Assembly (NCBI GenBank): GCA_964418585.1 | Contig: CAYQMG010000049.1 | Location: 1 to 64,000 of the forward strand | Direction of reading: 5' to 3' | Length of the DNA stretch: 64,000 nt | Source of the DNA: JAJRTE01 sp964418585 | Lineage (GTDB): Bacteria > Myxococcota_A > UBA796 > JAJRTE01 | Part shown: positions 36,179 to 45,060 of the stretch, piece after piece | How positions within the stretch are numbered: the first letter of the stretch is position 1 | Layout of the letters: each line of letters begins with the position of its first letter | Notes under the pieces: model-generated | What the model saw: only the letters and a program-made list of their open reading frames with translations | Told to the model about the DNA's origin: nothing | Databases searched by the model: none | Position numbers and translations under genes: made by a program

Positions 36179-37623
36179 GTCTCGAGCCGGTCATCGGGCT
36201 GGAGATCCATTGCCAGCTTGCGACACGAACCAAGATCTTCTGTGGCTGTCGGGTCGTGTTTGGAGACACCCCCAACCGTCACACCTGCCCCGTTTGCCTC
36301 GGATGGCCCGGCACGCTCCCGGTGTTGAACCAGCAAGCCGTCAGACTCGCCATTCAGGCAGCCGCAGCATTTGGCTGTCATGTTCATCCGACCAGCGGGT
36401 TCGCACGAAAGAACTATTTCTATCCAGACCTCCCGAAGGGCTACCAGATTACCCAGTATGACCGTCCCCTGGCCACTGGAGGACAGGTGACGATCGACAC
36501 GCCCCGGGGCGAACGGGCCGTTTCCATCACGCGCATTCACCTCGAGGAGGACGCCGGCAAGGTGCTGGAAATTCCCGGGTCGACCGGTGCACTGGTCGAC
36601 TTCAACCGTGCCGGTATTCCGCTGATAGAGATTGTGACCGGGCCGGAACTGCACTCCGGGGAGGAGGCGCGTGCCTGTTTCCGGGAGATCCACCGGGTGG
36701 TCACGCTCCTGGGGGTGTGTGGCGGCAACCTGCAGCAGGGCCACCTGCGTTGCGACGCAAACGTGTCCCTGCGCCGGGACCAGGAGCTTTCGAGCGACCG
36801 CGTCGAACTCAAGAATCTCAACTCGTTCCGTTTTCTGGCGAAGGCCATCGACCACGAAATCGCGCGGCAACGTCGAGTCATCGAGGCAGGGGGGGTGATC
36901 TCCCGGGAAACCCGTTTGTGGGATGAGCGGACCGGCCGGACCGTGGTCATGCGGCACAAGGAGGCGGCGGACGATTACCGTTACTTTCCCGAGCCCGATC
37001 TTCCGGACCTGGCGATTGACCCGTCCTGGATCGAAAGGGCGCGGGCGTTCCTGCCCGAACTGCCTCGAGCCCGCAGGAAACGCCTGACGACCCGGCTCGA
37101 CGTGCCTGTGGGGCAGGCCGAGGTGTTGTGTGGAGACGCGCGCCTGGCCGACCTGTTCGATGCCACCGTCGCCCATGGGGCGCAGCCTCGAGCAGCGGCC
37201 AACTGGATCACGGGGCCGGTACGAGAGGCACGCAAGGCTCGAGGCTCTGCATACCGGGAGGATATCCCGATTGCCGCCCATCACCTGGCCGACCTCATCT
37301 CCCTGGTGGAAAGCGGAGTGATTACCAGCCAGGCTGCACGAACCGTGTTCGACGCGGTCTGTCGCACGGGCCACGCCCCGACTCGAGTCGTGTCCGAACT
37401 GGGGCTGACCCGGATCGATGACGAAGGGGCGTTGCAACCTGTGGTTTCCCGTGTGCTCGAGGAATCCTCCCACGAGGTGGCGCGCTACCTGGACGGGAAG
37501 ACGAAAGTGCTTGGCTCCCTGGTCGGAAAGGTGTTAAGGGCCACGAACGGGCGGGCTGACCCGAGGATGGCCCGCTCGTTGCTCGAGCAAGCATTGGAGA
37601 AGGAACGGAACGGAGAGGGGTGA
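36175..37623 (+). CDS. gatB: Asp/Glu-tRNA amidotransferase subunit B
   Basis: tRNA-binding kinase subunit that phosphorylates or activates the misacylated tRNA before amidation, 482 residues. Family blocks: PVIGLEIHCQL, CPVCLGWPGTLPVLN, YFYPDLPKGYQITQYD, HLEEDAGK, VDFNRAGIPLIEIVTGPE, and the YqeY-like C-terminal tail (VGKVLRATNGRADPRMARSLL). GTG 36175 overlaps the gatA stop (GTGA) and has an AGGAGGAAGG upstream; an ATG 18 bp earlier lacks such spacing. The CxCx21-CxxC zinc site is preserved (CGC and CPVC). Confidence 0.96.
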   Translation: MSLEPVIGLEIHCQLATRTKIFCGCRVVFGDTPNRHTCPVCLGWPGTLPVLNQQAVRLAIQAAAAFGCHVHPTSGFARKNYFYPDLPKGYQITQYDRPLATGGQVTIDTPRGERAVSITRIHLEEDAGKVLEIPGSTGALVDFNRAGIPLIEIVTGPELHSGEEARACFREIHRVVTLLGVCGGNLQQGHLRCDANVSLRRDQELSSDRVELKNLNSFRFLAKAIDHEIARQRRVIEAGGVISRETRLWDERTGRTVVMRHKEAADDYRYFPEPDLPDLAIDPSWIERARAFLPELPRARRKRLTTRLDVPVGQAEVLCGDARLADLFDATVAHGAQPRAAANWITGPVREARKARGSAYREDIPIAAHHLADLISLVESGVITSQAARTVFDAVCRTGHAPTRVVSELGLTRIDDEGALQPVVSRVLEESSHEVARYLDGKTKVLGSLVGKVLRATNGRADPRMARSLLEQALEKERNGEG

Positions 37624-37627
37624 GATC

Positions 37628-38116
37628 ATGCGAGCGGTCGTGCAGCGTGTTTCCGAGGCTCGAGTGGTTATCGGGGACGAGACGGTGGGCGCCATCGGCC
37701 GGGGGTTTCTGGTTCTGCTCGCCGTGTGTCGGGAAGACGGGGACGAGCAGATCGAGATTCTGGCCAGGAAGGTTGCTCAACTGCGGGTATTTCCAGACGA
37801 CCAGGGAAAGATGAACCGCTCCCTGCTCGACGCCGGGGGGGCCGCTCTCGTGGTCAGCCAGTTCACCTTGTACGGAGACGTACGCAAGGGAAGGCGACCC
37901 TCGTTCGTTCGAGCAGCACCGCCGGACCAGGCGGACGCCCTTTACCAGCGTTTCGTGGCGGCCCTCCGCACGCTCGGCGTTCCGGTGGAAACCGGCCGAT
38001 TCCAGGCGATGATGCAGGTACACCTGGTCAACGACGGACCGGTGACACTCATCCTGGACACGGACGAACTGCTCCGGAAGAGGCGCCAGGCTCGAGGGAC
38101 TTCGGAGCGGAATTGA
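37628..38116 (+). CDS. dtd: D-aminoacyl-tRNA deacylase
   Basis: Hydrolyses D-amino acids (and Gly from tRNA(Ala)) mischarged on tRNA, a translation-proofreading enzyme working as a dimer, 162 residues. The two signature motifs SQFTLYGD and NDGPVT are intact, as is the start MRAVVQRVSEARV. It follows gatB by four bases, so tRNA quality-control functions are grouped here. Confidence 0.95.
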   Translation: MRAVVQRVSEARVVIGDETVGAIGRGFLVLLAVCREDGDEQIEILARKVAQLRVFPDDQGKMNRSLLDAGGAALVVSQFTLYGDVRKGRRPSFVRAAPPDQADALYQRFVAALRTLGVPVETGRFQAMMQVHLVNDGPVTLILDTDELLRKRRQARGTSERN

Positions 38117-38167
38117 CGTTCATGGACCGCCCCCGCCTCCGGGGGCACGGCTCGAGGAGCAAGGATC

Positions 38168-39004
38168 ATGGTCTCCCAGGAGGTCGAAAAAGCAAGAGAG
38201 GTTGCGATCGACGCCGCATGGCAGGCCGGCGTCTACATTCGAGCCCACCACCACCAGGCCAAGCAGGTCACCCACAAGGGTGCGGTGGACCTGGTCACCC
38301 AGGTGGACCTCGAGGCTGAACGACGGATCGTGTCGCGGATTCACGCAACGTTCCCCGGCCATGCCATTCAGGCGGAAGAGACCCGGGACGGCAGCACAGG
38401 GGACGGCACGATACGATGGATTGTCGATCCCCTCGACGGCACCACCAACTTTGTCCACGGCGTTCCCCACGTCGCCGTCTCCATTGCGCTCGAAGTCGAG
38501 GGGGAACTGGTCCTGGGCGTCATCTACGACCCTCACCGGGACGAACTGTTCGAGGCGACTCGAGGTCGGGGCACGCGACTCAATGGTCGGCCCGTCCGGG
38601 TGGCGGACCCGGTTCCGCTCTCCGAAGCAATCCTCGCCACCGGCTTCCCCTACGACCGCCGTACCCATGCCCCCACTTATCTCGCCTATGTCGAAGCCTT
38701 CCTCGTTCGTGCCCAGGGCGTCCGCCGCATGGGCGCCGCCGCCCTCGACCTGGCCTGGGTGGCCTGCGGCCGGTACAACGGATTCTGGGAATTCAAGCTC
38801 AAGCCCTGGGACATCGCCGCAGGCATCGTGCTCGTGGAAGAAGCCGGCGGATGCGCCAGAGACAGGCAGGGCAACCCGGTCCGCCTGGACGGGGGCGAAA
38901 TTGTGGCCGGCCATCCGGAGGTGGTCGCCGTGATGCGACCGGTCATGGCCGGACTTCCCGATCCCCTGGACACGGCCGGGGGTGGTGCGGGCGAATCCTT
39001 TTGA
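38168..39004 (+). CDS. suhB: inositol-monophosphatase-family protein
   Basis: Mg2+-dependent phosphatase acting on inositol phosphates and related compounds, 278 residues. Metal site motifs are complete: EETRD (first acid), WIVDPLDGTTNFVHG (residues about 92-106) and the C-terminal WDIAAGIVLVEEAGG. In bacteria SuhB-type members also take part in ribosomal antitermination, but that cannot be read from sequence, so the symbol is by family. GGAGCAAGGATC precedes the ATG. Its last codons overlap the promoter of the Hsp70 pair. Confidence 0.9.
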   Translation: MVSQEVEKAREVAIDAAWQAGVYIRAHHHQAKQVTHKGAVDLVTQVDLEAERRIVSRIHATFPGHAIQAEETRDGSTGDGTIRWIVDPLDGTTNFVHGVPHVAVSIALEVEGELVLGVIYDPHRDELFEATRGRGTRLNGRPVRVADPVPLSEAILATGFPYDRRTHAPTYLAYVEAFLVRAQGVRRMGAAALDLAWVACGRYNGFWEFKLKPWDIAAGIVLVEEAGGCARDRQGNPVRLDGGEIVAGHPEVVAVMRPVMAGLPDPLDTAGGGAGESF

Positions 39005-39028
39005 CAATCGTTTTCATGTGTCGATAAT
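39001..39028 (+). promoter_or_regulatory. sigma-70 promoter for the Hsp70/J-protein pair
   Basis: TTGACA (39001-39006), 16-bp spacer, GATAAT (39023-39028). The -35 is perfect and contains the TGA stop of the upstream gene. No CIRCE or sigma-32-like element was seen. Confidence 0.6.
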
Positions 39029-39114
39029 TCTACCATACGATGGAAATACGGCGGCACGAAGGGACGTGGCCGCAAACCGGTGGGATTGCAGCGCGCAAGG
39101 GCAGGTGCAGGCGT

Positions 39115-40686
39115 ATGAGCAGAGCGGTTGGAATCGACCTAGGCACATCGAACTCCGTGGTCGCGGTGGTGGAGAACGGCAAGGCACAGGTGATTCCCGA
39201 TGCCGAGGGGCACCGAATTCAGCCGTCGGTCGTCACGTTTGGATACGGCAACCAGGTGCTTGTGGGGGTTCGTGCGAAGCGCCAGGCCGGGACGAACCCG
39301 GAGAATACCGTCTACTCTGCCAAGCGGTTGATCGGCCGGAAATTTTTCTCGCATGAGGTGACCCGTGCCCGGGATGTGGTCCCGTACCAGATCGTGGAGG
39401 GGCCCGAGCACGACGTCCGGATTCGGGTTCATGACAAGGACTACACCCTGCAGGAGATCTCGGCCCACGTTCTGTTCAAGATGAAGACCATTGCCGAAGA
39501 GCAACTGGGTGAGGAAGTCAAGAAAGCGGTCATCACCGTCCCGGCCTACTTCAACGATGCCCAGCGCCAGGCGACTCGAGATGCGGGTATCATTGCCGGG
39601 CTGGAAGTGCTTCGGATCATCAACGAACCGACTGCAGCGGCGCTGGCGTATGGGTATCAGCAGAGCCATGACAAGCGTCTGGCCGTGTACGACCTGGGCG
39701 GTGGTACGTTTGACATCTCGATCTTGCAGGTTTCCGGGGATGTCTTCGAGGTGATTTCCACGGCCGGGGACACGTTCCTGGGGGGCGACGACATCGACAG
39801 CGCCCTGGTGGACTACCTTGCCGGACGGTTCCAGGAGGCATACGGGATCGATCTTCGGCGGAGCAAGGTGGCGCTCCAGAAACTCCGGGATGCAGCCGAG
39901 GCGTGCAAGAAGCGGCTCTCGAGCGAGTCCGAGGTGGAGGTACGGATTCCAGGGATTTTCAAGGATCCGGACGGCCGTTCCATCGACCTCCACGACAGCG
40001 TGACTCGAGCCCGATTCAACGAGATGATCTACCCACTCATCCAGCGTTCGTTCAAGGTCGTGGACGAGGCGCTCCAGGCAGCCCGGCTGACCACCCTGGA
40101 CATTGACGGCGTTATCATGGTGGGCGGCACCACCCGGGTTCCCCTGGTTCGGGAATCGGTGGAACGGTATTTCCGGCGTCAACCAGAGTTCAATGTCAAC
40201 CCCGACGAGGTCGTCGCCCTCGGCGCGGCCATCCAGGCAGACACCCTGGCCAACGCCACGGGCGCGTCCGACGAGGTCGGGGCGTTGCTCATCGATGTGA
40301 CGCCCCAGTCCCTGGGGATTGCCACCGCCGGGGGCTTCGTGGAGAAACTCCTCGTCCGCAACTCCCCCATCCCGACGGAACAGACGCGCACGTTCGTCAC
40401 CGGCACTGACAATCAGACATCGGTCAAGATCGCGGTGTACCAGGGGGAATCCAAGCTCGAGGTGGACAACGAGATCCTGGCGGAGTTCATCATGGACGGG
40501 CTGAAGCCGGCGCCGCGCGGCGAGACTCAGATCGACGTGACGTTCGAGATCGACGCCAACGGCATCTTGCAGGTGCATGCCAAGGACAAGGCGACCGGAA
40601 AGAGCCACTCGGTGAGGATCCAGGCATCGGGCGGGCTCTCTCCAGAAACCGTGGAGGAACTCAAGTTCGAGAATCTGGGGTTCTGA
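39115..40686 (+). CDS. lidless DnaK-like Hsp70 chaperone
   Basis: ATP-dependent chaperone of the Hsp70 family, 523 residues from ATG 39115. The nucleotide-binding domain is complete (GIDLGTSNSVVAVVENG, VITVPAYFNDAQRQATRDAG, INEPTAAALAYGY, YDLGGGTFDISIL, VMVGGTTRVP). The beta-sandwich substrate domain is present (DVTPQSLGIATAGG, FEIDANGILQVHAKDKATG) but the protein stops after GLSPETVEEL, where the helical lid of ordinary DnaK (about 610-640 residues) should begin. Such proteins bind substrate with fast exchange. A J-domain gene follows 42 bp downstream, so they are likely a dedicated pair. The housekeeping dnaK is expected elsewhere. An earlier in-frame ATG (39040) gives an unrelated leader. 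Confidence 0.9.
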   Translation: MSRAVGIDLGTSNSVVAVVENGKAQVIPDAEGHRIQPSVVTFGYGNQVLVGVRAKRQAGTNPENTVYSAKRLIGRKFFSHEVTRARDVVPYQIVEGPEHDVRIRVHDKDYTLQEISAHVLFKMKTIAEEQLGEEVKKAVITVPAYFNDAQRQATRDAGIIAGLEVLRIINEPTAAALAYGYQQSHDKRLAVYDLGGGTFDISILQVSGDVFEVISTAGDTFLGGDDIDSALVDYLAGRFQEAYGIDLRRSKVALQKLRDAAEACKKRLSSESEVEVRIPGIFKDPDGRSIDLHDSVTRARFNEMIYPLIQRSFKVVDEALQAARLTTLDIDGVIMVGGTTRVPLVRESVERYFRRQPEFNVNPDEVVALGAAIQADTLANATGASDEVGALLIDVTPQSLGIATAGGFVEKLLVRNSPIPTEQTRTFVTGTDNQTSVKIAVYQGESKLEVDNEILAEFIMDGLKPAPRGETQIDVTFEIDANGILQVHAKDKATGKSHSVRIQASGGLSPETVEELKFENLGF

Positions 40687-40728
40687 CCGGGGTGCACCGG
40701 GCCGCCCTCGGAGGGGAAGGAGCCAGGC

Positions 40729-41295
40729 ATGACCATCGATATCCGATTTCGGGTAGAAGTCGAGACGCTTTCCACCTTGCTCGACCAACTCAACTACTAC
40801 CAGTTGCTCAAGGTGGAGCCTCGAGCCACCCAGGCCCAGGTGCAGGCTGCATTCTTCCGCGAATCCAGGCGGTTCCACCCAGACCGCTATTTCGGGGTCG
40901 ACGACCCCGAGTTCGCACAGGCCGTGCTCGCAGTGTACAAACGGATCGCCGAGGCCTACGGTGTACTCAAGGACCCCATGCTTCGCAAGGCCTACGACCA
41001 GCAAATCGCCTCCGGCCGCTCCGTCCGCTTCGATCGGGCCGCCTACGAGGAGGCTTCCCGGAAGGTTGCAGGACCCGAGGGAGATGCACGAACCTCCCAG
41101 GGCCGCAAGTTCCTCCTGCTCGGCCTGGACCGGATGCGCAGAAAGGACTACTCCGGTGCTGTCATGAACCTCCAGTTTGCAGTCAACGCAGAACCGGACA
41201 ACGAGGCATTGAAAGCTCACCTGGACAAAGCACGCGAGGCCCTGAAACAACAGAAGGAGAGCAGCCCATCAAAAGGATACCGACTGAGATTCTGA
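40729..41295 (+). CDS. J-domain protein with TPR-like tail
   Basis: Co-chaperone that stimulates Hsp70 ATPase activity, 188 residues. The J domain spans about residues 22-90 and has the essential HPD (H50-D52) in FRESRRFHPDRYF, with the helix IV region AYGVLKDPMLRKAYD. There is no Gly/Phe or zinc-finger region, so it is not a full DnaJ. The C-terminal part (GRKFLLLGLDRMRRKDYSGA, LQFAVNAEPDNEALKAHL) looks like one to two TPR helices that could bring in specific clients. Pairing with the lidless Hsp70 suggests a specialised, perhaps signalling or envelope-related, chaperone system. Confidence 0.88.
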   Translation: MTIDIRFRVEVETLSTLLDQLNYYQLLKVEPRATQAQVQAAFFRESRRFHPDRYFGVDDPEFAQAVLAVYKRIAEAYGVLKDPMLRKAYDQQIASGRSVRFDRAAYEEASRKVAGPEGDARTSQGRKFLLLGLDRMRRKDYSGAVMNLQFAVNAEPDNEALKAHLDKAREALKQQKESSPSKGYRLRF

Positions 41296-41350
41296 GCCCC
41301 CGACCACGCCATCGGCCTGTTCGGGACGCACGGGCCGCCGCGTTCATTGC

Positions 41351-41379
41351 TTGACAAGGCAGACGCGATGTGTCATTTT
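41351..41379 (+). promoter_or_regulatory. possible promoter for the 41428 lipoprotein
   Basis: TTGACA (41351-41356), 17-bp spacer, CATTTT (41374-41379), preceded by TGT as in extended -10 promoters; 48 bp before the start. Confidence 0.4.
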
Positions 41380-41427
41380 GGTGACGCGGAGCGTCTGGAC
41401 CAGTCCCGTTGAAGAGACAGCGTCGTG

Positions 41428-41964
41428 ATGTCACGGTATCCCATGTTTTTTGTGATCTTTCTGGCCGCCTGGATCTCGAGTTGCGGTCAGGACGAAGTCT
41501 CCTCCGAGGTGCCTCTGCGGCCCGACTCGGATGGAGCGCTTTCAGCCGTGGTGCGCGTTGCCGATGGAGACCCGGTACCGTTCGTCGCCGACGAGGTCGT
41601 GGCCAGTCTCAACCCCTCCGACAAGGACCGGGAGCTGGTCATCTACGCCAGGTCCTACGACCTCTCCGAAACGCTCGCCTTTGTCATCGACCTCGATACC
41701 ACGAACGTCCCGGGCGTCATCGACCTTTCCACCCAGGGCGTGCTCTACCTCGAGCCCGGGTTCGGCCTCGGTGGCGCAGACCTCATTTTCGACGGAGAGC
41801 CCGACGGCATGCTCGAACTTGACGGCTCTCCCGAGCCGGGTGCGACGATCAACGGCCGATTTCTCGTGACCATCCCGGGCTACGACACTGCACGCCCGGC
41901 CGAGGAGATCATGGTCACACTCGAAGGTTCCTTGATCGTTCCGGTCGAATCCATTCAACCCTGA
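41428..41964 (+). CDS. small predicted lipoprotein, function unknown
   Basis: Unrecognised family, 178 residues. A hydrophobic signal segment ends in ISSC (C19), a probable lipobox, so it should be membrane anchored. The mature part is acidic and rich in beta-strand-forming residues (LVIYARSYDLSETLAFVIDL, GVLYLEPGFGLGGADLIFDG), a likely small beta-sandwich. Start is ATG 41428; a GTG just before it (41425) is an alternative. The next gene is an FHA protein 58 bp downstream, on the same strand, but no functional link is evident. Confidence 0.65.
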   Translation: MSRYPMFFVIFLAAWISSCGQDEVSSEVPLRPDSDGALSAVVRVADGDPVPFVADEVVASLNPSDKDRELVIYARSYDLSETLAFVIDLDTTNVPGVIDLSTQGVLYLEPGFGLGGADLIFDGEPDGMLELDGSPEPGATINGRFLVTIPGYDTARPAEEIMVTLEGSLIVPVESIQP

Positions 41965-42022
41965 TCCGATCTGGTCACCAGGCGCCAGGGTTTGCCCTTG
42001 AACAAAAAAGGAGTGCTGTTCG

Positions 42023-42382
42023 ATGGCTCGGTTGGACTTCTATCAAGACGGCGACCTGTTCCTGAAGCTCAGGCTCGAGAATCGCTCCTATCTCATCGGC
42101 AGGAGCAACGATTGCGACATCATGTTGCCCGACCCCAAAATCTCGAGAACACACGCCCTGCTCGAGCCCACGCCCAACGGCTGGCTGCTTCGTAACAAGG
42201 GCATGAACGGCACCCGTGTCAACGCCGAACTGGTCAACAACGAACGCATGCTCGAATACGGTGACCGGATCTATATCGAGTCCTACATCATCATCCTTGC
42301 CCACGACGAGGCGAGGGACATGTTCTCCATCCTGGAACAGACCGGGACCGGGCACCAGATTCCCCCGGTTCGCAACCGGTAG
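42023..42382 (+). CDS. FHA-domain protein
   Basis: A 119-residue protein consisting essentially of one forkhead-associated domain, a phosphothreonine-peptide-binding module. The conserved sites are there: YLIGRSNDC (Gly-Arg), ISRTHALLE (Ser-x-Thr-His), GWLLRNKGMNGTRVN (Asn-Gly-Thr) and ERMLEYGDRIYI. FHA proteins read Ser/Thr kinase signals; a receptor-like kinase gene is at 48510-50414 in this window and could be a partner, which is inference. AAGGAG lies nine bases before ATG. It converges with mutY, 45 bp apart. Confidence 0.9.
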   Translation: MARLDFYQDGDLFLKLRLENRSYLIGRSNDCDIMLPDPKISRTHALLEPTPNGWLLRNKGMNGTRVNAELVNNERMLEYGDRIYIESYIIILAHDEARDMFSILEQTGTGHQIPPVRNR

Positions 42383-42427
42383 ATCGAGGCCCGCTTCGCG
42401 TCCGCCCTTTCCCCCCTTTCCGGCTTC

Positions 42428-43645
42428 TCATCGGACCGGTCCGGTGCCTGTTCCTGCTCGGCCGGCCGACGCCTCCTGGTGGAGTCCAGCCAACACCCGG
42501 GCCGTGGCTTTGCCCACCGGAAGCGCTGACCACGCATCGTGACGAACCCACCGAAACGCCACGTAGGCCACATCGAACGCAACGGTCCCGGAACCCCCGC
42601 CTGCACCTTCTTCAGGCACCTCCCCGGTGACCTCCCCCGCCTCGGGCAGGTGCTCGAGAGGTCGGTCGCAAGAGGCCACCTCGAGGATCAATTTCAGGTG
42701 GGTGAACAGGTGCGTGATGCGCTCCGGCCGAATTCGAGGCTCGAGGTCGCGACCCAGTCGTTGCCGGCTGATCCTGCGTGCAGCCTCCTCCACGGACTCG
42801 TCACGGGCGGCGCTTCCGGATGGTAGTTCCCACAGCCCGCCCAGCAAGCCTCGAGTCGGACGCAGACCAAACAGGAGGGCGTCGTGTTTTTTGTTCCAAA
42901 CCGCCAGACACACCGCGCGCACCTCGGGCCGTGCCCGTTTTCTGGGCCGAACCGGAAGCGCCGTGGGGTCTGGGAGACGGGATGCCGCACAGGGTTCCCG
43001 GACGGGACACACGAGGCAATCGGCTCGAGCAGGCGTGCAGATCAGAGCGCCCAACTCCATCAATGCCTGATTGAACGTCCCGGGGTCGTCTTCCGGCACC
43101 AGCAGTTCGGCCATCCGCCACAACCGGTTGCGGGTCCGCGTTCCAGACGGGTCTTCTTCGATCGCAAACAGACGACACAGCACACGAATCACATTCCCGT
43201 CCAGCACCGGCACCCGGACACCGAACGCTATGCTCGATATCGCCCCTGCCGTGTAGCGTCCGATCCCGGGCAGCCGCTGAAGTTCCCGGGGATCGTCCGG
43301 GAGATTGCCCTGATACCGGTCCACCGCTGCCTGCGCGCCCCGGTGCAGGTTACGAGCACGGCTGTAGTATCCCAGCCCTTTCCAGAGCGACAGGACCTCT
43401 TCCAGGGGAGCCCGGGCCAACGCTTCCACGGTGGGAAACCGGGCCATGAATCGCTCGAAATACGGTATCACCGTCCGCACCTGGGTCTGTTGAAGCATCA
43501 CTTCCGACACCCAGACCGCATACGGGTCCGACGTCTCCCGCCACGGCAGCACGCGGTGAGACCGGCGATACCACGGGATCAGCCGCGTCCAGAGGTCTTC
43601 CCGAGCCGCGAGAACGATCGTTTCCAGTTCCTCCCCAGGGGCCAT
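42428..43645 (-). CDS. mutY: A/G-specific adenine DNA glycosylase
   Basis: Removes adenine mispaired with 8-oxoguanine in base-excision repair, 405 residues. Catalytic Glu is in SEVMLQQTQV (E48), the helix-hairpin-helix is LPGIGRYTAG, the catalytic Asp in VLDGNV (D149), and the 4Fe-4S cysteines C203, C210, C213, C219 have the canonical C-x6-C-x2-C-x5-C spacing. The C-terminal 170 residues form the NUDIX-like domain that recognises 8-oxoG (LLFGLRPTRGLLGGLWELPSG). ATG 43645 was chosen because GGAG sits six bases upstream; an ATG at 43657 has the Shine-Dalgarno directly abutting it. Convergent with the FHA gene. Confidence 0.95.
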   Translation of the reverse strand: MAPGEELETIVLAAREDLWTRLIPWYRRSHRVLPWRETSDPYAVWVSEVMLQQTQVRTVIPYFERFMARFPTVEALARAPLEEVLSLWKGLGYYSRARNLHRGAQAAVDRYQGNLPDDPRELQRLPGIGRYTAGAISSIAFGVRVPVLDGNVIRVLCRLFAIEEDPSGTRTRNRLWRMAELLVPEDDPGTFNQALMELGALICTPARADCLVCPVREPCAASRLPDPTALPVRPRKRARPEVRAVCLAVWNKKHDALLFGLRPTRGLLGGLWELPSGSAARDESVEEAARRISRQRLGRDLEPRIRPERITHLFTHLKLILEVASCDRPLEHLPEAGEVTGEVPEEGAGGGSGTVAFDVAYVAFRWVRHDAWSALPVGKATARVLAGLHQEASAGRAGTGTGPVR

Positions 43646-43938
43646 CGTGCGCTCCATCCTCCCCCCCCTGCCATGCAGTGACCCGGACCGAACGGTGCCG
43701 TCTCGTGGCCGCCAGGCCCAGCGAGCACGGGGCATGGTAGCCTGATTCCAACGTAATTTCAACAGGATATGGAACAATCCACCGACTCGCCCGACAAAAA
43801 AAGCGTCGCTTCGCATTGCAGCTAAACCTCCCGGGCGTTTGTGCCGAAGTAAATGGTCAGAAGAATCCGGGGGTGGAGGCGATCATGTTTGAGTGGCCTG
43901 CACTGTGCTGGGAACCAACAATCGTGAGGAGACATTCG

Positions 43939-44910
43939 ATGAAGTTCTTCAATAGCTCGTTCACCACAATCGCTGCTTCCGTTTCCGCGCTGGCTCTGTG
44001 TGCAGGTCTGGGGGGGTGTGAACCGTCGGCCCAGACCGAGGCGGGCGCGACCAAGGCCCCAGTGGTCCAGGAAATGCCCGAAATCCAGATGCCGGGTGAC
44101 CTGGTCATGCCCCAGTTCTTGAAGCCTCCGCACACGTGGGGCAAGAGTCCGGAGGCCCTGGCCAAGATTGCCAGCGGCTATCGGTATGCACAGGGCAAGT
44201 TCGACGAAGATGTCTACTACGGCATCTATTCCTACGTGGATGACAACTGGAGCTACGTCTCGACCTCGATCTGGGACAACAGCAGCAACTCGCTCAGCAA
44301 CGGCATGGACACCAGTGTGGACGGCGAGACCTGGCTCCAGAGCGGTTCCTACTACATCGACACCGATGGGATCGCCTACGGTGACTATGCCACCAGCTAC
44401 GTGGACGCGGACGGGATCGCCACGCAGTATCTGACCGACTTCGAGTCCAGTGCAAGCTCGGCGAGCTACCGGTCCACCATCGACCACAGCAACACGCAGG
44501 CGTCGCCTGACTGCCTGTATCTCAGCGACTGGATGTCCGACCATTCGAGTTCCTATCAGAGCTGCAGCCGGGACGACGGCTCCTCCTGGTACTGTGACTA
44601 TACCTACAGCTACGAACCCACGTATGACGCCGACGGCGTGGTCATCGAGGTGCTCTACCGGTCCACTCAGACCTGTGACGACTCGGCCACCGCCCCCTCG
44701 CCGGACTATCAGTACGAAGATGTGATGACCTGGAACTATCAGACCGGGGCCTACTCTGATTCCGCCCAGATGAGCTGCTTCGAGGACAGCGGCGCAGCCC
44801 GTACCTTCACCTATCAGTATGCCAACGGCGTGGGCGGCTGGTTCGACGAGGACAACAACCCGGTCGATGCGCCGACCTGCGGCTGGAACCAGGGCGGCAG
44901 CAACCTGTAG
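43939..44910 (+). CDS. Tyr/Ser/Asp-rich lipoprotein, unknown
   Basis: Unrecognised, 323 residues. Signal sequence with clear lipobox LGGC (C27). After a Pro-rich stretch the mature chain is strikingly rich in Tyr, Ser, Asp and Trp and repeats short blocks ending in Tyr, such as YYGIYSYVDDNWSYVSTSIW, SGSYYIDTDGIAYGDYATSY and SYEPTYDADGVVIEVLY, which would alternate as strands. Several Cys in the C-terminal half may form disulfides. Surface-exposed beta structure is likely; no enzyme motif. AGGAG lies seven bases before the ATG. The 293 bp between this gene and mutY hold no clear promoter. Confidence 0.65.
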   Translation: MKFFNSSFTTIAASVSALALCAGLGGCEPSAQTEAGATKAPVVQEMPEIQMPGDLVMPQFLKPPHTWGKSPEALAKIASGYRYAQGKFDEDVYYGIYSYVDDNWSYVSTSIWDNSSNSLSNGMDTSVDGETWLQSGSYYIDTDGIAYGDYATSYVDADGIATQYLTDFESSASSASYRSTIDHSNTQASPDCLYLSDWMSDHSSSYQSCSRDDGSSWYCDYTYSYEPTYDADGVVIEVLYRSTQTCDDSATAPSPDYQYEDVMTWNYQTGAYSDSAQMSCFEDSGAARTFTYQYANGVGGWFDEDNNPVDAPTCGWNQGGSNL

Positions 44911-45060
44911 TCTCGACCCACCATCATTCCATCTTTCCCCATCCGTTATTCCTTTTCCTTCCTTCCCCCCCTGCGCTATCATGTTTCCGGTTCGACCGTC
45001 GCGCTCGCCGCCCGGTCCACACAGGACCCAACCCCGTCCATTCCGAGGCATGCGCACGCC

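Noticed and set aside
39007..39115. CIRCE or other heat-shock element upstream of the Hsp70 gene
   Set aside because: No TTAGCACTC-N9-GAGTGCTAA-like inverted repeat; only a sigma-70-type promoter is visible.
39139..41250. A 703-codon minus-strand frame across the Hsp70/J-domain genes
   Set aside because: Shadow of two strongly identified plus-strand genes; the translation has no protein-like domains.
44911..45060. Promoter with -10 TATCAT (44977-44982) upstream of the NtrC-like regulator
   Set aside because: The paired -35 (TTTCCT) is weak and the area is a C/T-rich tract; not strong enough to list.
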